The notes beneath the pieces were generated by a model that saw only the letters and a list, made by a program, of their open reading frames with translations, was not told the DNA's origin and searched no databases. From the NCBI RefSeq assembly GCF_023898315.1, contig NC_064623.1, positions 20,853,640 through 20,917,639 of the forward strand: a stretch of DNA of 64,000 nt. Direction: 5' to 3'. Source of the stretch: Schistocerca nitens. Its lineage: Eukaryota; Arthropoda; Insecta; Orthoptera; Acrididae. A program made the translations under genes and the position numbers. Positions 54,700 through 64,000 of this stretch are shown here, piece by piece. Each line of letters starts with the position of its first letter. Within the stretch, counting starts at the first letter, position 1.

Positions 54700-55225
54700 C
54701 ACTCCACGGGAAGCAGCCTCTGTCCTTGTGTTCCACTTGTCCAGTCTTCGTCTTCGACTGTCTGATGGGTTACATGACCCCTATGTGTTTCAAGGCCCAC
54801 GACAGTAATGTCCCTTTCCTTGTATCTGAAGTTGGCGGTTTTGGATGAGAAATCGGCCTCGTGGTACGGTGGTAGATAATGTTTCGAGTTCTTGGTTTAG
54901 GAATCGAAGTTTTGCTGAAGAATCACTCTTGGAAATTTGGATCTGCATTCATGGGGGGACAATCCCGATGGATTCGATGAGGGCGTGTTGTGAATTTCCT
55001 GGTCTGGCGTAGAATGCATGTGCTTCATGCTGAATGATTTCTCTCATCTTCTAAACGTTGTTCTGTGTACGGTATATGTTCGTCTTTGGTAGGAAGCGTG
55101 TCGCATCTACAGCTATTCTGAGAAATCTGTTTTGTAGTACCTAGACTTTTCTAATGTGTGAGTCAGCAGCCATTGCCCAGATTTCCCAAACATACGTTGT
55201 AAGGTGGCAGAATAAATGAAGGTCA
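54700..55225 (-). pseudogene. Jockey-clade LINE 3' (C-terminal) fragment
   Basis: Read on the minus strand: LGTTKQISQNSCRCDTLP-like, in better frame QNRFLRIAVDATRFLPKTN, then TNIYRTQNN, KMREIIQHEAHAFYARPGN. This matches the C-terminus of Jockey elements, where 'LQNRFLR...DAPRY..N..IH.DL' follows the RT. Stops and shifts are present. It may belong to the same insertion as 57.1-57.7 kb. Confidence 0.65.
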
Positions 55226-55259
55226 GTTTCGCACCTTACATAAGGACTTCATACATTGC

Positions 55260-56700
55260 TACGGGAAGGTGAATATGACACCTCTCTTAATTCGGCGGTA
55301 ATGAGCAAATTTTCCTATCAGTATGTAACTCAAAAAGGGATGACACTCAATCGACGGTATTAATACACTGATCCTGTATAATGCATGTCCATGAGCAGAA
55401 GGTGGAACAAGCAGCGAGAGGAAACGTTTCGGTTTGGAAGCAAGGGCGAGCAGAGGTGAACGGCGCGCCGCAGGGTGTACCATGGAAACCACTTGAGGGG
55501 CGTCCCAGGTCACTCAGAAAGGAGAGAGAGTAACGGGCCGGGCCACCAGGAGGAGGACACAGAAAGATTTAGAAAACTGCATTTAAGAATTCCAAACGAA
55601 TACAAACAAAACGATCATGTGAACTGCGAGTGGTACACACGTGATAGACACATGTAACTTTTTAAGCGTCTGGAGCGGGCACAAAACGTCCGATTGGCGG
55701 AAACGCACTCGGAAGGAGTAAAGTGTCGAGACTTCGTAGCAGTTTAATGATAGGACCCTTCTGATTGATAGAAAGAGTTCCCACAAAATAAGAGCAACGC
55801 CTGGTCGAAAAAAGCCGTGGCGTGGAGAACAAAAGTAGCCAGGTGGGGAGACAGTTCGGCTATGAGAAACACGGAAATTTTCAGAAGCTTCTTTTCTGAA
55901 CTGGCGTCTAGTGCAGAACGGGGCGCATAACGCTATGTACAACGCAGAGGAGAAATTTGCGTGAACACTGCGTTCACAGCAGCTGACATCCAGCTAGGAA
56001 TTAGATGTAGCACCGTTGAGCACCAGCTGTGGAGAAACGAACCAGCCAGTTAGTTAACTGTTCTTGCAAAAACTGAGAGGGCATTATAACATGCACGCTG
56101 CTCCAGCCATGCGCGTGTATACCGCCATAGTCTGAGATTAGGGATGAGTTCATGTTTTCTTATATATCGAGAAACATAAGGAGAGTTTCTGCTGGAAAAT
56201 TCAGCAAAGGTTTGATTAGTTTTACAGGAATTTCAGAGGGCGAGAACAGCCAGGCAGACGACAGCTCATCGCAGCTAAGGTAAACACCGTGTGCAGCGGT
56301 GTGAACTTGTTGGTTCACCTGCTTGCGTCCACTGTAAACTCGAGCGACCTTGGCTAATGTTTTGCTCAACTTGCCACTAAAGTAACCATCCTCCGTAGAT
56401 TTGATTGTCATCCTAAAAATAGTACCGAACTTTCAACCGGAATCGGATGATTTGTCGCAGTACTGGCCAACATCATAACGTAATTGTAAGAATAATTTTG
56501 TAAAGAAACTTCTAGTTAAAATTTGATATTGTTGGGTTTAGGATTATTTAACTTTCCGAGAGTTAAAATTTAATACTGTTGTGTTTAGGATTAGTTCACT
56601 TTCAGAGGACGAGATGCATCATTTTGACAACTGTCTTAACATTGTCACATTGTAAACTGTGCAAAAGTGTATATTTCCGTGACAAGATTGCAATATTAAA
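55260..56700. other. Unassigned sequence
   Basis: A 119-codon minus-strand frame (55583-55942) and others have no recognised domain. AT-rich toward 56400-56700. Confidence 0.35.
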
Positions 56701-56712
56701 CACTGCCATTAC

Positions 56713-56893
56713 AAAAAAATGGTTCAAATGGCTCTGAGCACTATGGGACTTAACATCTATGCTCATCAGTCCCCTAGAACTTAGAACTACTTAAACCTAA
56801 CTAACCTAAGGACATCACACAACACCCAGTCATCACGAGGCGGAGAAAATCCCTGACCCCGCCGGGAATCGAACCCGGGAACCCGGGCGTGGG
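56713..56893 (-). repeat. SINE family G, 5'-truncated within the tRNA-Gly head
   Basis: Tail and body in reverse (ATGGTTCAAATGGCTCTGAG ... GGCGGAGAAAATCCCTGACC), ending within the head at GGAACCCGGGCGTGGG, so box A is absent. Flanked by ACTGCCATTAC (56702-56712) and ACTGTCATTAC (56894-56904). Truncation with an intact duplication fits incomplete target-primed reverse transcription. Confidence 0.93.
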
Positions 56894-57064
56894 ACTGTCA
56901 TTACAGCTTACACAGTTGTGTTCAGGCATAGAATAAGAAACCGCCTAGCCATAACGTTGCAACGTGAAGACTCGTTGTGTGAGAGCTCAAAACAGTCTGC
57001 GTTTTGTTTTTAACTGTAATCGATTCCCTTTCATGAGAGGCTATAATTTGTAAATTACTCCCTG

Positions 57065-57720
57065 TCCTGTGTTGCATATTTATTCGACGTGTTTTTGGAA
57101 TGCCAGTCTGGAGTCAAGAGGTGCTCCCAGATATCTGACGCCGGATTTCCACGGGATATGTCTTCCATTTAATGTCAGTGCTGCGTTGGGAGGGGTGCTT
57201 TTAAATGTAAACATTATTTTATCAGAGTTAATTGTTATTTTCCATCGGAGGACCCAACGGTAGACATCATCCGAGTGTTCTTCCAGTTTTCTGGCTATGT
57301 AGGTGAGTTTGGAACTGCTCCTATACATGGCCGTGTCGGCTGCGGAAAGGGCTAGTTGTCCTGTCACCTGGGCCGAGATGTCATTTGTGTATACTGGAGC
57401 CTTGCAGGTACGTCTCTGAGTTGGCCATTGCAGTTCTGTATTGCTACAAAGAGCTGCCTTTTGCTAAGGAAGGAGTGCATGGTTTTTACAATGTGACTCC
57501 AGTGCTACGTCGGATTTGTCGGCCGTTACGAACGTGCTCCACAAGACGCACCGTTTGGTGGATGGGGCTGTGTTGGTCGCAGAAGCGAAATTGTTGCGGG
57601 CTGCTGTGGTCGGAAAGGGTTTCAGGTCGGATAGGATGATGCGCTCCAGAATCTTCCCAGCACAGCTGAGGGAGGGAGATTTTGCGGTAGTCCTGAGGGA
57701 ATAACAAGTTTGGGGAGCAT
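57065..57720 (-). pseudogene. Jockey-clade LINE reverse transcriptase fragment
   Basis: From high coordinate: 'DYRKISLPQLCW' in one frame and CAGKILERIILSDLKPF in another (57464-57707), equal to the YRPISLL...GKILERI motif near the RT start. Then 57080-57367 reads LALSAADTAMYRSSSKLTYI (motif C; relatives FADDTA), VYRWVLRWKITINSDKIMFT and GVRYLGAPLDSRLAFQKHV. Motifs A and B between them are deleted. A Jockey-clade element by motif style; dead. Confidence 0.8.
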
Positions 57721-57906
57721 AATCACTTTGGCTGTTTCCCATTACTTTGGAAAATAAAATAGTTTCAGACAACCACTGTAAATAGTTGTTGGGAGCTACG
57801 GGGCGCGCTCGCTTGCTGTGCGTCCGTGACGTAAAGCTGAGACCGCACTGAGCGGAACTGCTGTGCAGCAGAGTGGAGCAGTTGGCCAAGCGAGACGCAC
57901 AGTGCG

Positions 57907-58117
57907 GTTGGGTTGTTGTGGGGGAGGAGACCAGACAGCGTGTCATCCGTCTCATTGGATTAGGGAAGGACGGGGAAGGAAGTCGGCTGTGCCCTTTCAA
58001 AGGAACCATCCCGGCATTTGCCTGGAGCTATTTAGGGAAATCACGGAAAACCTAAATCAGGATGGGCGGACACGGGATTGAACCGTCGTCCTCCCGAACG
58101 CGAGTCCAGTGTCTAAC
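57907..58117 (-). repeat. tRNA-derived SINE, family C, 5'-truncated
   Basis: In reverse, from GACACTGGACTCGCGTTCGG through GGTTCAATCCC and GATTTAGGTTTTCCGTGATT to GGTCTCCTCCCCCACAAC. It is truncated just before box A and flanked by a perfect 11-bp duplication CGCACAGTGCG (57896-57906, 58118-58128). Confidence 0.93.
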
Positions 58118-58241
58118 CGCACAGTGCGTCGTCTCGCAGTTCCTCTGTCGCTGGTAGCTGTAGTAAGTGCAGCGACACTGCCCGTCAAACCGTAGCATGA
58201 CGAAAAGTTAACTGTACCTATTAGTGGATAGCTAGAGTTAT

Positions 58242-60634
58242 GTTGTTGTTGTTGTGGTCTTCAGTCCTGAGACTGGTTTGATGCAGCTCTCCATGCCACT
58301 CTATCCTGTGCAAGCTTCTTCATCTCCCAGTACCTACTGCAACCTACATCCTTCTGAATCTGCTTAGTGTATTCATCTCTTGGTCTCCCTCTACGATTTT
58401 TACCCTCCACGCTGCCCTCCAATGCTAAATTTGTGATCCCTTGATGCCTCAAAACATGTCCTACCAACCGATCCCTTCTTCCAGTCAAGTTGTGCCACAA
58501 ACTTCTCTTCTCCCCAATCCTATTCAATACCTCCTCATTAGTTACGTGATCTACCCACCTTATCTTCAGCATTCATCTGTAGCACCACATTTCGAAAGCT
58601 TCTATTCTCTTCTTGTCCAAACTGGTTATCGTCCATGTTTCACTTCCATACATGGCTACACTCCATACAAATACTTTCAGAAACGACTTCCTGACACTTA
58701 AATCAATACTCGATGTTAACAAATTTCTCTTCTTCAGAAACGATTTCCTTGCCATTGCCAGTCTACATTTTATATCCTCTCTACTTCGACCATCATCAGT
58801 TATTTTACTCCCTAAATAGCAAAACTCCTTTACTACTTTAAGTGTCTCATTTCCTAATCTAATCCCCTCAGCATCACCCGATTTAATTTGACTACATTCC
58901 ATTATCCTCGTTTTGCTTTTGTTGATGTTCATCTTATATCCTCCTTTCAAGACACTGTCCATTCCGTTCAACTGCTCTTCCAAGTCCTTTGCTGTCTCTG
59001 ACAGAATTACAATGTCATCGGCGAACCTCAAAGTTTTTACTTCTTATCCATGAATTTTAATAGCTACTCCGAATTTTTCTTTTGTTTCCTTTACTGCTTG
59101 CTCAATATACAGATTGAATAACATCGGGGAGAGGCTACAACCCTGTCTCACTCCTTTCCCAACCACTGCTTCCCTTTCATGCCCCTCGACTCTTATAACT
59201 GCCACCTGGTTTCTGCACAAATTGTAAATAGCCTTTCCCTCCCTGTATTTTACCCCTGCCACCTTCAGAATTTGAAAGAGAGTATTCCAGTTAACGTTGT
59301 CAAAAGCTTTCTCTAAGTCTACAAATGCTAGAAACGTAGGTTTGCCTTTCCTTAATCTTTCTTCTAAGATAAGTCGTAAGGTTAGTATTGCCTCACGTGT
59401 TCCAACATTTCTACGGAATCCAAACTGATCTTCCCCGAGGTCCGCTTCTACCAGTTTTTCCATTCGTCTGTAAAGAATTCGCGTTAGTATTTTGCAGCTG
59501 TGACTTATTAAACTGATAGTTCGGTAATTTTCACATCTGTCAACACCTGCTTTCTTTGGGATTGGAATTATTATATTCTTCTTGAAGTCTGTGGGTATTT
59601 CGGCTGTCTCATACATCTTGCTCACCAGATGGTAGAGTTTTGTCATGACTGGCTCTCCCAAGGCCATCAATAGTTCCAATGGAATGTTGTCTACTCCCGG
59701 GGCCTTGTTTCGACTCCGGTCTTTCAGTGCTCTGTCAAACTCTTCACGCAGTATCTTATCTCCCATTTCATCTTTATCTACATCCTCTTCCATTTCCATA
59801 ATACTGTCCTCAAGTACATCGCCCTTGTATAAACCCTCTATATACTCCTTCCACCTTTCTGCTTTCCCCTCCTTGCTTAGAACTGGGTTTCCACCTGAGC
59901 TCTTGATATTCATACAAGTGGTTCTCTTTTCTCCAGAGGTCTCTTTAATTTTCCTGTAGGCAGTATCTATCTTACCCCTAGTGAGATAAGCCTCTACATC
60001 CTTACATTTGTCCTCTGGCCATCCCTGCTTAGCCATTTTGCACTTTCTGTCGATCTCATTTTTGAGACGTTTGTATTCCTTTTTGCCTGCTTCATTTACT
60101 GCATTTTTATATTTTCTCCTTTCATCAATTCAATTCAATATTTCTTCTGTTACCCAAGGATTTCTATTAGCCCTCGTTTTTTTACCTACTTGATCCTCTG
60201 CTGCCTTCACTACTTCATCCCTCAGAGCTACCCATTCTTCTTCTACTGTATTTCTTTCCCCCATTCCTGCCAATTGTTCCCTTATGCTCTCCCTGAAACT
60301 CTCTACAACCTCTGGTTCTTTCAGTTTATCCAGGTCCCATCTCCTTAAATTCCCACCTTTTTGCAGTTTCTTCAGTTTCAATCTGCAGTTCATAACCAAT
60401 AGATTGTGGTCAGAATCCACATCTGCCCCTGGAAATGTCTTACAATTTAAAACCTGGTTCCTAAATCTCTGTCTTACCATTATATAATCTATCTGATACC
60501 TATTAGTATCTCCAGGATTCTTCCAGGTATACAACCTTCTTTTAGCTATGATTAAGTTATGCTCTGTGCAAAATTCTACAAGGCGGGTTCCTCTTTCATT
60601 TCTTGCCCCCAATCCATATTCACCTACTATTCAC
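58242..60634 (-). pseudogene. RTE-type LINE (family a), EN to 3' end, three nonsense mutations
   Basis: Flanked by a 10-bp duplication CTAGAGTTAT (58232-58241, 60635-60644), so its boundaries are known; it is 5'-truncated in the endonuclease. One minus frame runs from 60612 to 58261. It has the endonuclease C-terminus (YTWKNPGDTNRYQIDYIMVR; DVDSDHNLLV with the SDH triad end), then RT with QFGFRRNVGTREAI, motif A FVDLEKAFDNVNW, motif B RQGCSLSPMLFN, motif C RFADDIVIL, and a C-terminal region ending SNQSQD with a (CAA)n tail. It is broken only by stops at 60130-60132, 59044-59046 and 58573-58575. Each is a point change relative to the copy at 62.3-64 kb where they overlap. Role in active elements: nicking and reverse transcription at the target. 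Confidence 0.95.
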
Positions 60635-60837
60635 CTAGAGTTATATGATCTTCGAAATGAACATTATATTAATAGTACCAGAAAAAGTCACATTTGCAAA
60701 GAAATTGCTACAGAAATGGGGTAAAAAACAAAGTAAGAACACCTGCAAATAAGATTTTTTTTTTCGTGAAACGAACGATTAAGTCTTTATGACTATATGC
60801 TTACTATTGCATTTTCATTATTTATTATCTCCGCGCT

Positions 60838-60970
60838 GCTGCTACGGTGGCAGGTACATGGACGTGTGTGATGTCCTTACGTTAGTTAGGTTTAATTAGT
60901 TCTGAGTTCTAGGCGACTGATGGCCTCAGAAGTTAAGTCGCATAGCGCTCAGAGCCATGAACCATTTGTA
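60838..60970 (+). repeat. SINE family A fragment, decayed
   Basis: CTGCTGCTACGGTGGCAGGT, GTGTGTGATGTCCTTACGTT, AGTTAAGTCGCATAGCGCTC and CATGAACCATTTG. The head and box B are mostly lost. Confidence 0.85.
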
Positions 60971-61324
60971 ATAAACGACCAGAACACAGAGGGAGTGAAT
61001 GAACTGCGCTTCTTGGGAAGTACAATCTTCTTCACAAACGAAAAGGCGTACGGGAAAATGTTGAAAGACTGACTTATATCAGCAGGACCACATACAAAAC
61101 ACTGAATAAGAAAGTGACGGAACAATCCCTATAGAAGTTATACAAACCAAAAATTGCCATACGAAGACTTTGGAAAATAACGGCTGGAAACGATCGAAGA
61201 ATCGGATTTGCGGAAATGGGGTTTTTAAGACATGCAGTTGACTACAAACTGTGTACATGATAAGGAATAAAACTATCAGAAAAGGTCTATGAAAATAGAT
61301 AAAGAGATTGAATCAAACAGAGCT

Positions 61325-61772
61325 TGGATGGCGTGTACAGGTACAGCTGCCCATGCAGCTTCAACGTGATACCACAGTTCATCAAGAGTAGTTGGCTCAA
61401 ATGGCTCTGAGCACTATGGGACTTAACATCCGTGGTCATCAGTCCCCTAGAACTCAGAACTACTTAAACCTAACTAACCTAAGGACATCACACACATCCA
61501 TGCCCGAGGCAGGATTCGAACCTGCGACCGTAGCGGTCTCGCGGTTCCAGACTGAAGCGCCTAGAACCGCACGGCCGACATCAAGAGTAGTGACTGGCGT
61601 ATTGTGACGAGCTAGTTGCTCGGCCACCATTGACCTGAGAGATCTGGAGAATCTGCTGGCCAGTCGAAAATTTTCTGTATCCAAAAAGGCCCGTTAAGGA
61701 CCTGCAACATGCGATCGTGCATTATCCTGTTGAAATGTAGGGTTTCGCAGGGGTCGAATGAAGGGTAGAGCC
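61325..61772 (-). mobile_element. Tc1-like transposon fragment with SINE insertion
   Basis: The flanks of the SINE (GCCCATGCAGCTTCAACGTG, ATACCACAGTTCATCAAGAG; GAGCTAGTTGCTCGGCCACC, ATCTGGAGAATCTGCTGGCC, ATTATCCTGTTGAAATGTAG) have the layout of an antisense Tc1 transposase catalytic region, with CTGGCC...CAT corresponding to 'WPA' and 'QDNA' motifs. No frame of useful length survives and no ends were found. Assignment rests on family resemblance. Confidence 0.5.
61393..61578 (-). repeat. tRNA-derived SINE (family A)
   Basis: Complete body and most of the head in reverse, flanked by a perfect 13-bp duplication CATCAAGAGTAGT (61380-61392, 61579-61591). Confidence 0.95.
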
Positions 61773-61775
61773 ACG

Positions 61776-61930
61776 TATATGGTCCCTGAGTAGTAACATT
61801 GAGTAAAGCACATGTTTGACCTGTGCTTTAGACAGTGTTACTACCCAGGGACCATATAAGATGAAAGCACCGATGATGGCTGTTAATCAGTTGAAATCGA
61901 TTTGCAAAAGTAATTAAAGAAAACATGATT
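61776..61930 (+). mobile_element. Penelope-like terminal remnant with palindrome and decayed hammerhead
   Basis: Arms of about 36 bp (TATATGGTCCCTGAGTAGTA ... at 61776-61812; reverse complement at 61821-61857) are followed by a hammerhead-like stretch at 61867-61905: CCGATGA (canonical CTGANGA with U4 changed to C), unpaired T, helix II GGCTG/CAGTT with loop TTAAT, GAAA, palindrome ATCGAT and NUH-type ATT; three helix I pairs (GCA/TGC). No PLE coding sequence adjoins. The U4 change should abolish cleavage. Confidence 0.5.
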
Positions 61931-62268
61931 TTGCGACTCGTTGCTGCTTATTTGTTAATTTTATGGTTTACCGTCGCTGCACAACTTGGGAATCATATGG
62001 AGCCTACCATTCAGATGTAAGATTGACAGTCTGCTCAAAACCTTAACAGAACTATGGTCGTAACTATCTGAAGGTCACGACTAATTCTTGAAACCTCGCA
62101 TTTTCCGAGCTTAGGGAACTAGACTTGCTTTGTTCAACACGAATTTCGTTTTATATGCATCCCCATAAAATCAGAAATACGTCACCTTGCGGCCTCTTAC
62201 TGTCGGCGGTCAAGTCCACTCAAAATGCGATGTCTGCAATTGTCGTTGCTGCACTTCTTTGTCCTTCA

Positions 62269-64000
62269 TGTTGTTGTTGTTGTGGTCTTCAGTCCTGAGA
62301 CTGGTTTGATGCAGCTCTCCATGCTACTCTATCCTGTGCAAGCTTCTTCATCTCCCAGTACCTACTGCAACCTACATCCTTCTGAATCTGCTTAGTGTAT
62401 TGATCTCTTGGTCTCCCTCTACGATTTTTACCCTCCACGCTGCCCTCCAATGCTAAATTTGTAATCCCTTGATGCCTCAAAACATGTCCTACCAACCGAT
62501 CCCTTCTTCTAGTCAAGTTGTGCCACAAACTTCTCTTCTCCCCAATCCTATTCAATACCTCCTCATTAGTTACGTGATCTACCCACCTTATCTTCAGCAT
62601 TCTTCTGTAGCACCACATTTCGAAAGCTTCTATTCTCTTCTTGTCCAAACTAGTTATCGTCCATGTCTCACTTCCATACATGGCTACACTCCATACAAAC
62701 ACTTTCAGAAACGACTTCCTGACACCTAAATCTATACTCGATGTTAACAAATTTCTCTTCTTGAGAAACGCTTTCCTTGCCATTGCCAGTCTACATTTTA
62801 TATCCTCTCTACTTCGACCATCATCGGTTATTTTACTCCCTAAATAGCAAAACTCCTTTACTACTTTAAGTGTCTCATTTCCTAATCTAATTCCCTCAGC
62901 ATCACCCGACTTAATTCGACTACATTCCATTATCCTCGTTTTGCTTTTGTTGATGTTCATCTTATATCCTCCTTTCAAGACACTGTCCATTCCGTTCAAC
63001 TGCTCTTCCAAGTCCTTTGCTGTCTCTGACAGAATTACAATGTCATCGGCGAACCTCAAAGTTTTTACTTCTTCTCCATGAATTTTAATACCTACTCCGA
63101 ATTTTTCTTTTGTTTCCTTTACTGCTTGCTCAATATACAGATTGAATAACATCGGGGAGAGGCTACAACCCTGTCTCACTCCTTTCCCAACCACTGCTTC
63201 CCTTTCATGCCCCTCGACTCTTATAACTGCCATCTGGTTTCTGTACAAATTGTAAATAGCCTTTCGCTCCCTGTATTTTATCCCTGCCACCTTCAGAATT
63301 TGAAAGAGAGTATTCCAGTCAACATTGTCAAAAGCTTTCTCTAAGTCTACAAATGCTAGAAACGTAGGTTTGCCTTTTCTCAATCTTTCTTCCAAGATAA
63401 GTCGTAAGGTCAGTATTGCCTCACGTGTTCCAACATTTCTACGGAATCCAAACTGATCTTCCCCGAGGTCGGCTTCTACCAGTTTTTCCATTCGTCTGTA
63501 AAGAATTCGCGTTAGTATTTTGCAGCTGTGACTTATTAAACTGATAGTTCGGTAATTTTCACATCTGTCAACACCTGCTTTCTTTGGGATTGGAATTATT
63601 ATATTCTTCTTGAAGTCTGAGGGTATTTCGCCTGTCTCATACATCGTGCTCACCAGATGGTAGAGTTTTGTCATGACTGGCTCTCCCGAGGCCATCAGTA
63701 GTTCTAGTGGAATGTTGTCTACTCCCGGGGCCTTGTTTCGACTCAGGTCTTTCAGTGCTCTGTCAAACTCTTCACGCAGTATCTTATCTCCCATTTCGTC
63801 TTCATCTACATCCTCTTCCATTTCCATAATATTGTCCTCAAGTACATCTCCCTTGTATAAACCCTCTATATACTCCTTCCACCTTTCTGCCTTCCCTTCT
63901 TTGCTTAGAACTGGGTTTCCATCTGAGCTCTTGATATTCATACAAGTGGTTCTCTTCTCTCCAAAGGTCTCTTTAATTTTCCTGTAGGCAGTATCTATCT
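62269..64000 (-). CDS. RTE-type LINE (family a), open to the window edge
   Basis: A single uninterrupted minus frame runs from the window edge (first full codon at 63998) to a stop at 62289, about 570 residues, so its start lies outside. Visible order: IDTAYRKIKETFGEKRT, NKAPGVDNIPLELLMASGEP, ENYRTISLISHSCKILTRIL, QFGFRRNVGTREAI; motif A FVDLEKAFDNVDW; motif B RQGCSLSPMLFNLYIEQAV; motif C LRFADDIVILSETA with both catalytic Asp; the thumb-side YLGSKITDDGRS; then VWSVAMYGSETWT, FEMWCYRRMLKIRWVDHVTN, GHVLRHQGI, RRGRPRDQYT, ending SNQSQD. A (CAA)n tail at 62269-62283 marks the 3' end. No stop or frameshift is seen, unlike the copies at 42.4 and 58.2 kb. It is the only apparently intact coding region in the window; whether the endonuclease half is intact cannot be seen. 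Confidence 0.93.

Noticed and set aside
1-64000. CRISPR arrays, bacterial operons or integrated phage
   Set aside because: No regularly spaced direct repeats with unique spacers. All recognisable coding is eukaryotic retroelement or Tc1/hAT type.

Overview
This 64 kb window looks like gene-poor, repeat-saturated insect DNA. The organism is probably an acridid grasshopper or locust close to Schistocerca. That is inferred from my recognition of its tRNA-derived SINEs, the 5S-rRNA-derived SINE and the LINE families, not from a database match. I found no host gene, genuine tRNA gene, rRNA gene or CRISPR. Every coding signal I could recognise belongs to a transposable element, and all but one are broken.

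Layout. 0-10 kb: GC-rich blocks, decayed Tc1/mariner copies (one internally deleted), an unnamed repeat in three copies, two Penelope-like (PLE) remnants and two SINEs. 10-13 kb: an RTE-type LINE fragment next to a Jockey/CR1-type LINE with two in-frame stops. 12.7-16 kb: a four-level nest, 5S-derived SINE <- tRNA-derived SINE <- PLE with 774-bp inverted terminal repeats <- tRNA-Gly-headed SINE. 16-28 kb: several Tc1-like remnants, SINEs, LINE 3' ends and CT microsatellites. 28-40 kb: LINE fragment, SINEs, an IS630/mariner-like element with TA target duplications, a 1.5-kb foldback hAT element, and two Tc1 elements with recognisable ends. 40-44 kb: two RTE-type LINE copies. 44-57 kb: mostly unassigned sequence with SINEs and Jockey-type scraps. 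57-64 kb: Jockey fragments, a 5'-truncated RTE copy with three stops, another hammerhead-like PLE end, and an RTE copy that is open from its end to the window edge.

The most interesting signal is RNA-level. Motifs with a hammerhead-ribozyme core (CTGANGA, helix II, GAAA, short palindromic helix III, NUH cleavage site) occur in both inverted arms of the PLE (minus 13170-13217, plus 15713-15760) and in a PLE-like palindrome (5184-5231). A decayed version sits at 61867-61905. Helix II differs in sequence but keeps its pairing, and all share one extra U before helix II. Hammerheads are known in PLE terminal repeats, so this is an instance of a known association with local peculiarities.

Second in interest is the SINE population. 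Two families share one 3' body and tail but carry different tRNA-like heads (a class-II Leu/Ser-like head and a tRNA-Gly-like head). Clear target duplications let the order of insertions be read. All boundaries and identities were judged by eye; no alignment or search was run.
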